Assembly: GCF_014353015.1 (NCBI RefSeq) | Contig: NZ_CP060704.1 | Span: 2,629,001 to 2,693,000, forward strand | Direction: 5' to 3' | DNA from: Chitinimonas koreensis | Lineage (GTDB): Bacteria; Pseudomonadota; Gammaproteobacteria; Burkholderiales; Chitinimonadaceae | DNA: 64,000 nt | Part shown: piece by piece, positions 1 through 10,195 of the stretch | Position numbering within the stretch: position 1 is the first letter of the stretch | Layout: the number at the start of each line of letters is the position of its first letter | Notes under the pieces: model-generated | Seen by the model: only the letters and a program-made list of their open reading frames with translations | The model's database searches: none | What the model was told of the DNA's origin: nothing | Program-made: the position numbers and the translations under genes

Positions 1-3000
1 GCTGGGTGTCGACGTCGGCGGTGAAATCGACCGCCACGTTGTAGGGCAGCCCGGCCACCCGCACGCCGCCGTCCACCTTGGCGACGTGGACGCCGTCCTG
101 CGGCCCCGCGGCCGGGATCAGCGCCAGCACCTTGGCCAACTGGGCGATGTTGAGCCGGCCGTCGAGGCCGACCACCGCGTCGTTGAGCAGCCAGCGCAAG
201 GGCTGCTCGAACAGGCCCAGCGGCGACTTCAGGTACCAGGTCTTGCTCTGCTCGTCCTGCCAGGCCAGGCCCAGCGCGGTGAAGATCGCCTGCGCCAAGG
301 GGTAGGGATTGAGCAGCAGCGGCTCGATCACGCCGGTGACGAAGGTGCCGAGCGCATAGGCCGGCGCCACCTTGGACAGCTGCGGCACGAAGGTGGCGGC
401 GTCGAACGGCAGGAACTGCAGCGGCAGCGGCGCCGGCAGGCCGCGGCCGCCGAAGGTGGCGAAGGCCTTGAAGGTCGGCGCGCCGGCGCCGCTGCCGAGC
501 GCATAGCCAAGCGTGGTGGCGACGCCGATGCCGACCGGCGCCACCAGGGCACCGCTGGCCAGCTCGAGCGCGCCGGTCTGCAGGTTGAAGCTGGCGGCGC
601 CCGATAGCGCCAGGATGCCGCCGACCAGCACCGGCGCGCTGTCGGGCACGCCGACGCTGAGCTGGTTGCCGTTCTTGACCGTGAGCACGAACGGCCCCAG
701 GCCAGGCCGTCGAGATTGGTCTGCCACTGGCTCAGCAGCGCGGCCAGCGCCAGCTTGTCGTTCCACAGCGTGGCGAACAGCTGCGGCAGTTGCTGGGCCG
801 GGTGGGCCAGCAGCTTGAGCCAGGCGGCCGGGACCGGCGCGTAGCCGCTGTCGGCGTCGGTGAGCAGGCCCAGCGCGTTGCCGAGCGCCAGCAGGCTGGC
901 CGGTGCCGGCGGTGGGGTGACGCCGAGCAGTTGCCACAGCAGGCCGAACAGCTGCTGCTGCGGCGACTGGCCGTCGGTCAGTCCCAGCGCGGCGGCCAGC
1001 TCGTCGAGCCGGGCCTGCGGCGTGGCGGCGGCCAGCCGGTCCAGCGGCAGCGCTTCGGAGGCGAACAGCGCGGCCGGCGGCGGCTCGTCGTTGGCCAGCA
1101 GCCGCAGCAGGCCCTGGCGCAGGAAGTCGTAGGGACTGGAGATCAGCGCGTTGAATCCGCCGGTGTTGATGCCGCTGACCTTGCCGCTGGCGGTATCGAC
1201 CTGCACCAGGCCCAGCCGGGCCAAGAGGCCCAGCACGGTGCGGAAGGTCGGATTGCTGCCGAACAGCTCCAGCACCGCGCCGATCGCCACGTTGAGCTGG
1301 CCGCCGAAGGCGTCGAGATCGGCCGGCGGCGCGCTGGTGGCCGGCAGGTTGAGCACGCTCGACGGCAGGAAGCCGGTGAGCTGGGCATCGACCAGGGTGA
1401 ACACCGGCTGCAGCACCAGGCCGCCCTGCTGCCAGCCGAGCGCGCAGCCGACGGTCAGGCTGCCCAGGCTGCCGACGCCGGACGGATCGTCGATCAGCTT
1501 GCCGCCGTCGGTGCCGGTGAAGGTGGCCGACAGCACGCCGCCGGGCAGCAGCGGCCGGCTCGGCGCCGCCGTGCTGCCGAGCGCGTATTCGACCAGGTTG
1601 CCGGCCAGCGCCACGCTGCACTGGGTCGAGCCGACGGTGGTGACGATGCCGCGCGCCACGCCGAGGCCGACGGTCTGGGCCACCGGGTCGATCCAGACGC
1701 CGAGGTCGAACGGCAGCGGCAGGCCGATCGGCACCCGGTACGGGTCGGCGAACAGGCCGGCGCCGGCGATGGCCGGCGCCTCGGCCGCGCTCGAGGTCGC
1801 CCAGCCGATCAGGCCCAGCGCGGCGCGCGCATTGGCGTCGGAGGCGAACACCGCGGCCAGCTGGGCCTTGATGTCGCCGAGCGGATCGTTGAAGTTGGCC
1901 GGCGTCAGCAGCGGCATGCCGGCCGGCCAGCTCAGCCCGGCCGGCATCTGGCCGGCCAGCTGTGGCAACAGGCCCAGTACGCCGGTCAGCGCCAGGCCGG
2001 CCCGGGTACCGCTGCGGTAGGCGGCGACGCCGAGCAGGCGGGTGAGCAGCGGCGCGAAGGTCGCGGCGGCCTGGGTCACCAGGTCTTCGAGCGCGCTCGC
2101 GTCGGTGAACAGCATGTCGCTGCCCACCTTCATCTCGTTGCCGTCGACCACCACCGCCGGCTGGCCGACGTGCATGTCCCAGGTCCAGCCGCCGGCGCGC
2201 GCCCAGCGCGTGGAGAAGCCGCTGCTTTCGACCTTGAGCTGGGCGCCGGCCACCTCGGGCGTGGTGTAGCCGTCGGGCAGCGAGAAGGCGCAGCCGAGCG
2301 AGGGCAGCACCTGGGCGCCGGCCAGCGCCGTGCCGCCGGCGGCGATCTGCAGCGCCAGCAGTTCGAGCTTGGCCAGCAGTACCACCTCGGGGCCGCCGGT
2401 GATGGACAGCGGCGGCGTCAGCGCCAGGCCCAGCATCAGCGTGCCCGCATTGCTTTCGCCGGGCACCACGTAGCACAGCAGCGACACCGGCGTGCTCGAC
2501 AGCGGCGCCAGCCACGGGTCGTCGGGCGTGCCGGCGCCGCGCACCGCGGCCTCGCCCGACTGGGCCAGGAGGTTGGCGAAGGTCTGCACGATGTACTGGA
2601 AGGCCGGCTTACCGTCGACCTCGACGCCGCCGAACAAGAGCTTGGCGTAATAGCCGCCGAGCGCGCCGACCGGGTCGGCATAGGACTGGGCGATGCGCTG
2701 GGCGCTGAAAGGCGGCGCCAGCTCGGTGGGCCACGACGGCGCGCTGGCCGGCGGCACCACCCCGACCAGGGCCGCGGCGAAGCCGCCGAAGCTCGCGGCG
2801 GTGCTGCCGAACAGCTCGGTGAAGGCGCCTTCGATCAGCGGGTAGACCTCGCTGATCAGCTGGTCGACCAGCTTGCCCGGCTGCAGCAGGTCGATGCTGT
2901 CGAAGCTGCCGTTGGGCGTGGTCACGCCCTGCAGCTGGAAGCGCGGCACGATCGAGGGCACCAGCGTGGTCGTGCCGCTCGATTCGTCGGGCCAGACCTC

Positions 3001-4416
3001 GATGCCGAGGCCGGCCGCCAGCGCGCCGAACACATAGTCCTTGCCGCCCACGCTGCCGGAGAACAGCGGCGCGTCGGCGGTCGGGCCGTTCAGGCTCAGG
3101 CCGGCCTCGAAGCGGATCTGCGGCTTGACCGCCGGCGCGGTGGCCGACAGCACGAAGGCGCCGAGCTCGAGCGCGCCGCCGAAATTGAGCTGCGCCGCGC
3201 CGCCGAGCGGGGCCGGCACCGCCTTCACCGCCAGGCCCGGGAACAGCGTGCGCTGGCCGGCCGCGTCGACCGTGGTGGCGGCGGTGAAGGCCAGGCTGCC
3301 GATGTTCTCGACCGTCAGCAGCGGCAGGCTGAACGGCGCGGCGCGCGTGCCCTCGCCGCTCACCGCGGCCGGCTCGCCGCCGGTCAGGCCGGCCACGCAG
3401 CCGAGCCACTCGCGGCTGAGCGCCGGATCGGAGAACAGCGCGGCGAACCAGGCCATGAACGGCTCGGCCGGGTTGCCGCCGTTCACCGCCTGGGCCACCA
3501 CCGTGTCCCAGCGCAGCAGCGGCAGCGGGGTCTGGCTGCCCGGCACCCTGGGCGACAGGCCCAGCATCGGCAGCAGGTATTGCGCCTGGGGCAGGTCGCC
3601 GACCAGGTCTGTCAGCGCGATCACGCCGAGCGTGGCGATGGTGCTGATCAGGTCGATGGTGCTGATCGCGGCCAGGTCGGCCAGCGTGTAGTCGCGCGGC
3701 GCGGCGGCGGTCGGCAGCATCAGCTGCTGCACCAGCACCGAGATGTCGACCGAGGGCGCCGCCACGTCGAGGCTGCCGGTGATCTTGCCGCCGGTGAACG
3801 ACAGGCCGTCCTGGTCGACGATCTTGCCGCCGTCGGCGGCCGCCACCGCGATGCCGACCTGCATCGGGTAGCCGGCCTGGCCCAGCGTCAGCGAGAGCGA
3901 GCCCTGCCCCACCTTGATCAGCGGCATCAGGCCCCACAGCGCGACGTCGATGCCGCTCGGCCCGCTCGCCACCGTGCCGGCGGCGAAGGTGCTGCGGTAC
4001 ATCACGCCGAGGCCGAACTGCTGGTCGCCCGGCTGGCCGTCCTCGCCCGGATCGGGGTCGCTGACCAGGTAGAGCCCGGTCGGCTTGCCGGTGGCCGGAT
4101 TGTTGATCGGCAGCCACTGGCCGAGGCTGCCGGGATTCTTCACCGGGATGCCGAGCGCGTGGCCGCCGACCTGGCCCAGCAGCTGCACCAGCAGGTCGGC
4201 CAGCAGCGGGCCGTTGGTCTTGAAGGCGTTGCCGATGTTGCCGACCGGGTCGGCGAACCAGTCGGCCACCAGCTGGTAGACCTGGCCGCCGCCGGCCGGC
4301 GCCAGCAAGCCGACCGCCTGGCCCAGCGCCAGCACGGTCGGATCGAGGCGGGCGCCGTTGACCAGGATGGGAGTGGCCGAACTGCGCAACTGCTCGGCTC
4401 GGTAGGCGTGGCTCAT
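1..4416 (-). CDS. Very large Leu/Ala/Gly-rich protein of unknown function (partial at left edge, one frame break)
   Basis: I do not recognise this protein with confidence; it may belong to the large uncharacterised DUF6603-type proteins, but that is a guess. The start at 4416 (MSHAYRAEQL) has an AGGAG eight bases upstream. The product is rich in Leu, Ala, Gly and Pro, with recurring short segments of the type 'pLPLPFDLGVWIDP' suggestive of repeated beta-rich modules. No signal peptide or clear membrane segment is seen. The original frame is lost after NLDGLAWG near 693; adding one C there gives GLAWGPFVLTVKNG and an open frame to the window edge, so the gene is longer than 1,450 codons and continues outside. 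It is the last visible gene of the operon that starts at 9725, and lies 123 bp after the double lipase-like gene. Confidence 0.6.
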
Positions 4417-4539
4417 GCTGCGGACTCCTGTGCCTTGGGGCGGCGGGCGGCGGCCGGCCTGGATGCCGGCGGCCAAGGGGCCGTCCACGTGGAATTCGGG
4501 CCCCGGGACACGGCAGGCGCCGCGTCGCGGGGCGAAGGG

Positions 4540-7425
4540 TCAGGCCTGCTGGCGGACGATCACGATGCTGGCCCGGCCGAAGGCGCCGTAGGGGCCGCTC
4601 GGGCCATTGGGGCCGGGACTGCCGTCGGGCGTGCCGGCACCGGGAACGCCGCCGCGGCCGCCGGAGCCGCCTGCGCCGCCCGAGGCCGGCGCGGTGTCGG
4701 CTTCGACGCGGCCGCCTGGGCCGAGCTCGGTGTAGGTGATCAGCACGCTGGAGCCGACGCCGCCGTTGCCGCCCGGGCCGCCGCCACCGCCGCTGCCGCC
4801 ATTGCCGCCGGGCGAGCCGCCGGCGCTGTTGCCGCCGTTGCCGCCCGCCCCGCCAGCGCCTCCCCGGCCGCCGGTCCCGCCGCGCGCGACGACGTGGATC
4901 ACGCCGTCCAGGCGGCCGACCATGATCTTGGCATCGAACGCCGGCATGCCCACGCTGCCGGAGCCGCCATTGCCGCCGTTCCCCCCGTTGCCGCCGGGTA
5001 TGCCGGGCGCACCCGGCGCGCCGGGATAGCCGTTGCCGCCGGCGGGGCCGTCGCTGCCCGGCGCGCCGATCACTTCGAAGGTGATCGGCGGCGCATCGGC
5101 CTGCCCGCCCTGCAGGTCGCCGATGTGCAAGACCAACTGGGCCGCGACCTCGACCACCGCGCCCGGATCGAGCCGCAACCGGCCCAGCGCCACCTGCAGC
5201 GTGTGGCCTTCGGGCGCTTCCAGTTGCAGCTTGTGGCCGCCGCGCACCCATACCTCCTCGGCCGCGAAGCGGGCATCCATGCGGCGGCTGTCCAGCCCGA
5301 CGATGGGCAGGCTGCTGGTCATGCCGCCGCGCGGCGACCAGGCCAGCCGCAGCACGCCGTCGGGGCTGGCGGCGCTGTCGAGCACGCCCGGCGCCACTTG
5401 GGCCGGGGTGATATTGCGTTGCTCCAGCGTGCGGCTGAACAGCGCGTGGCCGGCCGGCGGCAGCGTGCCGACCCGGGCCAGGTCGGCCAGCGTGGTGCGG
5501 GCGACGCGCGGCGCGGCGAGGCCGGGATTGAGCAGCGCGATATAGGTGCTGATGGCGTGGTAGCTGTTGCCGTTGTACGGATCGGTGTCGCCGCCGGTCA
5601 GCGGCACCATCGCGCCGACGGTGTAGACGGTCTGGTTCAGCGCGAAGCGCGGCACCACGTCGCTGACGCGGGCGACCTGGAACACCGTGTCGGCCGGCAC
5701 CTTGGTGGCGTAGTACTTGGTGAAGCTGATCAGCGCGAATGGCGGCGCGCCGATCGAATAGGCCTGGGCCGGCGCCGGCAGGCCGGCGCGCGGATTGATG
5801 ATCAGGTCCAGCATCGCCAGGCCGGCCAGGTTGCCGCCGGCGTCGTGGCCGGCCAGCAGCAGCCTGCCGCCGCTGCCGGCGCGGGCCAGGCCGGCCTGGA
5901 TCGCCGCCGCCAGCTTGTCGCGCAGCGCGGCGTAGAGCGTGCCGATGCCGTTGCCCACGCCGGCGTCGGACGGCGCGCCCTGCAGCCAGGTCGGCAGGTA
6001 GGCGCGGCAGTCGGCGATGCGCTCGACCAGCTCCTGTTCCGACACCGTGCCGCGGAACACCAGCGCCACGTCGTGGCTGGTCGGGTTGGCGAACACGCTG
6101 CCCCAGGTGACGCTGTCCGCCGCGATGTCGGCGACCCAGACCCACGGCGCCGGCGGCACCGGCGTCTGGCCCGGGTGCTGGTAGCGCAGGTAGGTCAGCG
6201 AGCACAGGATCGAAAGCGGCGCGGCGGTCTGCGCCGAGTAGCTCTGCGGTACCGCCTGCATCAGCGCGCCGGCGAAGTCGCGCAGGCCGTCGGTCCCCTC
6301 GCAGCCGCGGCAGCAGGCCAGCCGCGCGTACTGGCCGAAGCCCAGTGCCTGGCCGTAGAAATGGGCGGTGCGTTCGGCCCAGGGCGAGTCGTAGGCCGGC
6401 ATGCTGGCCTGCAGCGTCTGCAGCTGGCCGGTCTGCACCAGCGGCTTGGTCCCGTAGCTGACCGGGGCCGAGGGGAAGAAATCGATATTGCTGGCGTTGA
6501 CCGTGTAGGCGGTCGGCAGCCGGGCGTTGAAGCTGGCGGCGAAGGCGGCGTCGCCGAAGGCCGGCGACGACAGCGCGTAGCAGGCGATGTCGGTGACCGG
6601 CGACTGGTCCTGGCCGCCCCACGAGGTGCCCGGCGCCGAGTAGGCGGCGGCGATCTGCGCCAGCGGGCCGCCCACCGTGATGCCGGCGAACACCACCGGG
6701 AACTGCTGGGCGAACACGCCCATCTGCGAGACCCGCTTGAGCGCCGCGGCGAAGTCGGGCTGGATCCAGCTCCACTGGTTCAGGTAGCCGGCCTGGATCA
6801 TGCCGTCGATCGGTGCGACGGCCATGGCGACGGTGGCGCGCATGCGCGCCACCGCGTGCTGCAGGCCGGCCGGGTCGGCGCCGCCGCCGACCTGCTTGAT
6901 CTGTTCGAGCAGGCTGTTGCCCGCGAGCCGCGCCTGGCTGGCCGCCTCGCCCTCGAGGCCGCTGGCCGGCAGCCACTGGTCGAGCGTGGCGGCCAGCGCA
7001 TCGCTGGTGTGCTTGAGCCGGGCCGGCAGCGCCAGCAGGCGGCTGGCGTGTTCGGGCTGCTGCGTCGGCAGCGGCAGCGACAGCGATTGCAGCTGGCGGT
7101 GCAGGTCGAGCGTGTGCCGGGCCAGCGGGCCGGCCTGGGCGGCGGGCAGGCTGCCGGCCACCGGCGCCAGTGCGAAGCCGCTCGCGTCGAAGCCCTGGGT
7201 GAAGCCGTCCCAGGTGCTGCCCATGGCGGCCACCGCCACGGTGGCCTGGTTGGACGGCAGCGTGCCGATCACGATATAGCCCTGCCCGCCCATGAACGGG
7301 TCGCTGAAGGTGAGCGCCACGCTCCAGCCGTCGGGCGGGTTGAGGATGTCGAGGTCCGAGCCGGCCTGTTCGGCCAGGCTGGCCATCAGGGCGGCATCCT
7401 GCGCGCTGTAGGAAAAGATGCTCAT
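4540..7425 (-). CDS. 961-aa protein with two degenerate lipase_3-like domains and a glycine-rich C-terminal region
   Basis: Two class-3-lipase-like folds are visible in tandem. Domain 1 (about residues 30-330) has the elbow-like segment VVFAGITVGGPLAQIAAAYS followed by YALSSPAFGDAAFAASFN, as in lipase_3 proteins; the nucleophile position holds Thr250. Domain 2 (about 430-640) has the oxyanion strand VALVFRGT, the elbow LLLAGHDAGGNLAG with Asp528 in place of Ser, then YSIGAPPF, a DVVP Asp motif and a final YHAISTY His. Asp and His are kept but both serines are gone, so hydrolysis is unlikely and a binding or scaffold role is inferred. Residues about 790-940 are collagen-like or PGRS-like GxxGNGG repeats, matching the two small glycine-rich proteins encoded upstream in the same operon. 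There is no obvious signal peptide. The start MSIFSYSAQD follows a weak GGGACG; the preceding 227-bp gap holds no gene. Confidence 0.75.
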   Translation of the reverse strand: MSIFSYSAQDAALMASLAEQAGSDLDILNPPDGWSVALTFSDPFMGGQGYIVIGTLPSNQATVAVAAMGSTWDGFTQGFDASGFALAPVAGSLPAAQAGPLARHTLDLHRQLQSLSLPLPTQQPEHASRLLALPARLKHTSDALAATLDQWLPASGLEGEAASQARLAGNSLLEQIKQVGGGADPAGLQHAVARMRATVAMAVAPIDGMIQAGYLNQWSWIQPDFAAALKRVSQMGVFAQQFPVVFAGITVGGPLAQIAAAYSAPGTSWGGQDQSPVTDIACYALSSPAFGDAAFAASFNARLPTAYTVNASNIDFFPSAPVSYGTKPLVQTGQLQTLQASMPAYDSPWAERTAHFYGQALGFGQYARLACCRGCEGTDGLRDFAGALMQAVPQSYSAQTAAPLSILCSLTYLRYQHPGQTPVPPAPWVWVADIAADSVTWGSVFANPTSHDVALVFRGTVSEQELVERIADCRAYLPTWLQGAPSDAGVGNGIGTLYAALRDKLAAAIQAGLARAGSGGRLLLAGHDAGGNLAGLAMLDLIINPRAGLPAPAQAYSIGAPPFALISFTKYYATKVPADTVFQVARVSDVVPRFALNQTVYTVGAMVPLTGGDTDPYNGNSYHAISTYIALLNPGLAAPRVARTTLADLARVGTLPPAGHALFSRTLEQRNITPAQVAPGVLDSAASPDGVLRLAWSPRGGMTSSLPIVGLDSRRMDARFAAEEVWVRGGHKLQLEAPEGHTLQVALGRLRLDPGAVVEVAAQLVLHIGDLQGGQADAPPITFEVIGAPGSDGPAGGNGYPGAPGAPGIPGGNGGNGGNGGSGSVGMPAFDAKIMVGRLDGVIHVVARGGTGGRGGAGGAGGNGGNSAGGSPGGNGGSGGGGGPGGNGGVGSSVLITYTELGPGGRVEADTAPASGGAGGSGGRGGVPGAGTPDGSPGPNGPSGPYGAFGRASIVIVRQQA

Positions 7426-7652
7426 CGTTGCGTCCCGTCTGGCGGGAACGCACCCGTCCTGCCCATGCGGCCGCCCGCCGCCGCGCCGTGGAGACGCGGC
7501 GGACAGGCGTGCCGGCCGGAGCCGGAACGGACCGGGCCCACGCCGAGCGCCGGCATGGGCGGTCCGTCCGGCCGCGACGGGCGGAACGGGCGCGATCGCC
7601 GTGCTTGGAGTGATCGCGGCCCGCCGGGCCAGGGCCCGGTTCCGCCCGAGGG

Positions 7653-8381
7653 TCAGGAGGCCAGCAGTGCGGCTGGCTTGGCCGAGATGGTGATCCGGCC
7701 GTTGCCGCCCGGCGCGCCGTTGCTGCCCGGCGTGCCGCCGATGCCGGGCAGGCCCGACGATGCCGAGCCGGTCTGCTGGTTGGGCACCTGCTCGTTGCTG
7801 CCGCCCACCCCGCCCGCGCCGCCGGCACCGCCGGCGCCGCCCGATCCGCCCACCCCGCCGATCGACGACGGCGCCAGGAACTGCACGATGCCTTCCGAGG
7901 CGTAATAGATCGTGATGTCGCCGCCGCTGCCGCCGGCCGCACCGTTGCCGCCGTTGCCGCCATTGCCGCCGTTGGCGCCGCTGCCCCCGTTGGCCGGCTG
8001 GGTGCAGCCGCCGGTGAGGCAGGACGACTGCGGGTTCTGGCCGGCGCTGCCGCCGTTGCCGCCGGCGCCGCCGCTACCGCCGTTGCCGCCGTTGCCGCCG
8101 TCGCCGCCGACGCTGAGGATGGACAGGGTGCCGGTCAGGCTGCCCAGGTACATCACCAGCTCCGGCGCGGTCGCGCCCACGGTGCCCGAGGTGCCGGCGC
8201 CGCCGTTGGCGCCGGTCTGGCCCGGCGTGCCGTTGCCCGAGGGGTAGCAGACCTTCTTCAGCTTGTTGTAGCTGCCGTTGGGGCCGTCCTCGCCGTTGAG
8301 GCCGGCGGCGCCGGCGCCGCCGGGCCGGCCGCTCATGCCGGCCGGGCCGGTGACGGTGATGATCGGGGTCGGGGCACTCAT
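7653..8381 (-). CDS. Small glycine-rich repeat protein (242 aa)
   Basis: The product MSAPTPIITVTG... consists of short beta-strand-like segments (IITVTG, LVMYLGSLTGTLSILSVGG, DITIYYASEGIVQFL, GRITISAK) separated by long runs of GGNGG/GGSGG units, resembling collagen-like or PGRS-type Gly-rich proteins. Cysteines occur in pairs (near residues 43, 118 and 123). The start at 8381 has GGGAGG four bases upstream and overlaps the stop of the preceding gene in an ATGA arrangement, so the two are probably translationally coupled. Function is unknown. The alternation of strands with glycine loops suggests a surface or coat structure such as a beta-helix, but this is inference. The Gly-rich stretch matches the C-terminal region of the 961-aa protein encoded next. 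Confidence 0.7.
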   Translation of the reverse strand: MSAPTPIITVTGPAGMSGRPGGAGAAGLNGEDGPNGSYNKLKKVCYPSGNGTPGQTGANGGAGTSGTVGATAPELVMYLGSLTGTLSILSVGGDGGNGGNGGSGGAGGNGGSAGQNPQSSCLTGGCTQPANGGSGANGGNGGNGGNGAAGGSGGDITIYYASEGIVQFLAPSSIGGVGGSGGAGGAGGAGGVGGSNEQVPNQQTGSASSGLPGIGGTPGSNGAPGGNGRITISAKPAALLAS

Positions 8382-9073
8382 AGCGCCTCCCGCTGCAGCG
8401 CGGCCGGGCTCATCACGATGATGCTGAGCTGGCAGGCCGAGCCGGCCTGGCCCGGCGAGCCGGCCGCGCCGGGCTGGCCGCCGCTGCCGGGGTTGCCGTT
8501 GCTGGAGCCGCCGGTGCCGCCGCCGCCGGGCTGGCCGCCGACGCCCGCGCTGCCGCCGGCGCCGCCCGGGGCGCCGGTCGGCTGCTGGCCGCTGCCCCAG
8601 ATGATGTTGCCGTTGAGGGTGCGGTACTTGACCGTCACCGTGGTGCCGTCGCCGCCGGGGCCGCCGTTGCCGCCGTTGCCGCCGTTGCCGCCATTGCCGC
8701 CGTTGCCGCTGGCGGTCGCGCTGCAATAGGTGGTGGCGCCGGCGCCGTTGCCGCCGGTGCCGCCATTGCCGCCCGCAGCGCCGGGGCCGCCGTTGCCGCC
8801 GGCGCCGGCCGAGGTCTGGATGGTCAGGTTGCCGTTGATGGTGGCCGAGACGAAGGTGATGCCGATGGCCGGCGAGCCCTTGCCGCCGTCGCCGCCGTTG
8901 CCGCCCGAGGTGCCGTTGCCACCGATGCCGCCGCCGCTGCCGTTCTTGCTGCAGGTCTTGTTGCCGTCGGTGCCCGAGGTGCCCGCGCCGCCGGCCGCGC
9001 CGGGCGTGCTGGAGGCGCCCGGACCGCCGTTCGGGCCGTTGGCCGAGACCGTGCCGATCACGAGGTCAGTCAT
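8378..9073 (-). CDS. Small glycine-rich repeat protein (231 aa), paralogue of the next gene
   Basis: MTDLVIGTVSANGPNGGPGA... has the same architecture as the 242-aa protein encoded after it: strand-like segments (ITFVSATINGNLTIQTS, TTVTVKYRTLNGNIIWGS, CQLSIIVMSPA) alternating with GGNGG repeats. The start at 9073 is preceded by GAGGAG at good spacing and lies 10 bp after the stop of the 213-aa gene. Its stop overlaps the next start (ATGA, 8378-8381). I cannot assign a function. The long antisense reading frames across this region are a by-product of the GGC/AAC codon repeats and are not genes. Confidence 0.7.
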   Translation of the reverse strand: MTDLVIGTVSANGPNGGPGASSTPGAAGGAGTSGTDGNKTCSKNGSGGGIGGNGTSGGNGGDGGKGSPAIGITFVSATINGNLTIQTSAGAGGNGGPGAAGGNGGTGGNGAGATTYCSATASGNGGNGGNGGNGGNGGPGGDGTTVTVKYRTLNGNIIWGSGQQPTGAPGGAGGSAGVGGQPGGGGTGGSSNGNPGSGGQPGAAGSPGQAGSACQLSIIVMSPAALQREAL

Positions 9074-9083
9074 GGTGCGCTCC

Positions 9084-9725
9084 TCAGGGTTGGACGGTGA
9101 ACACGCCGACGTTGAAGGTGACCTCGGTGCTGACCAGGATCTGGCCGCCCGGCTCCACCGTGATCGACTTGGCGTTGTAGGCGACCGGGCCGGGGCCGTC
9201 GATGCGCAGCGGGTTGCCGGGCGACACCACCACGTCGCCGGCGTTGATCACGGTGCCCGACACCGGGAACTGCATGGCGTTGATGACCGGCTCCCAGTCC
9301 TTCACCTTGGCCGAGTTGCCGGTCAGGTAGGCGCGCGCGGCGCGGGCGACGTTGCCCAGCGTCTCGGGGTCGAGCGCGTCCTGCAGGCGGCAGACGTCGC
9401 CGGCATGCGTCTCGCACGCCGCCAGGGCGGACTTGGGCGGCGGCGGCGGGTAGTCGATGTGGCTGTCGCTGAGCTTCTCGTCGGTGTAGTGGTAGTCGGG
9501 CACGCCGCCCAGCCGCTTCATGTCGGCGATGTCCTTGACCTCGCGCACGGTGCCGGCGATGTCGACGCCGCCGTCCGGGTGGCCGAAGCACAGCGCGCGG
9601 CCGGCCTCGCTCTTCACCTGCTGGCCTGTGTGGTAGTCCTTGCCTTCCAGGTCCTGCAGGGTGTGCCCATAAACCTTGAGGCGAGCCTCGAGAATCTGTG
9701 CCTCGATATCCGTCAACGTTGCCAT
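9084..9725 (-). CDS. Unknown 213-aa protein, first gene of the glycine-rich/pseudolipase operon
   Basis: I chose the start MATLTDIEAQ at 9725 because GGAGGAGGT lies just upstream; a longer reading from 9827 has no ribosome-binding site. The N-terminal half looks helical (IEAQILEARLKVYG), then comes a charged central part with a PPPPP run, and a beta-rich end with segments such as VINAGDVVVSPGNPLRI and ITVEPGGQILVSTEV. This tail resembles a short right-handed beta-helix or adhesin cap, but no family is recognised. No signal peptide is visible. It leads an operon with the two Gly-rich proteins, the pseudolipase and the very large protein, which suggests joint function in an extracellular or surface structure (inference). 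Confidence 0.65.
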   Translation of the reverse strand: MATLTDIEAQILEARLKVYGHTLQDLEGKDYHTGQQVKSEAGRALCFGHPDGGVDIAGTVREVKDIADMKRLGGVPDYHYTDEKLSDSHIDYPPPPPKSALAACETHAGDVCRLQDALDPETLGNVARAARAYLTGNSAKVKDWEPVINAMQFPVSGTVINAGDVVVSPGNPLRIDGPGPVAYNAKSITVEPGGQILVSTEVTFNVGVFTVQP

Positions 9726-9948
9726 TCCTACCTCCTCCTGCGTCTCGATGGATCGGGCCGAAGCCCGTTGCGGCGCGCAGCCGCTCCCGGGCGCGCCCCG
9801 CAAAGGGACGAACCGGCTGACGGTCACGCGGAAACTGGATTGAACTGCGCGTTCATGCCTCTTTGGGGGAAGGGCAGCAATCGAGGGAGGCCGGCAAACC
9901 TCCCCTTGCAGGGTTTCTAGACACCCCTGTTGAACGGCGGCGAGGACA

Positions 9949-9977
9949 GTTATAGGAGCATGCCCGGGTCAATTCAA
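9949..9977 (-). promoter_or_regulatory. Sigma70-like promoter of the glycine-rich/pseudolipase operon
   Basis: On the minus strand TTGAAT (9977-9972) and TATAAC (9954-9949) are separated by exactly 17 bases. Transcription would start near 9942, giving a leader of about 215 nt before the start codon at 9725. The leader contains several GC-rich inverted segments, including GGGCTTCGGCCC. No comparably good promoter is seen for the divergent lipase gene; a TATAAA at 10117-10122 lacks a matching -35. Confidence 0.55.
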
Positions 9978-10195
9978 CCTTCCCCGTCATTTCTGCCGGG
10001 CGGGCAGGTAACACGATCTGCCTATGCTTGACCGGCCGGATCCGGTGCCGGAGCGCGGAGTCACGGCGCCGCGCGGCATGTCACCTGCCCGGCCGGGGCC
10101 ACTGCGGCGGCCGGCCTATAAAGACACCCGGCACCGCCCGCCCGGCACATCCCGTCCCGCAGGCGCAGGCGGCCACCCCAGGAGGAATCGCCAAG

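Noticed and set aside
790..7905. A 2,371-codon open frame on the plus strand opposite the glycine-rich operon
   Set aside because: It is the antisense shadow of high-GC, Gly/Ala-rich genes; the sequence is Arg/Gln/His-rich without motifs and has no ribosome-binding site.
2609..7963. A 1,784-codon minus-strand frame through the same region
   Set aside because: It runs out of frame across two real genes and reads as Arg/Pro/Ala low-complexity sequence.
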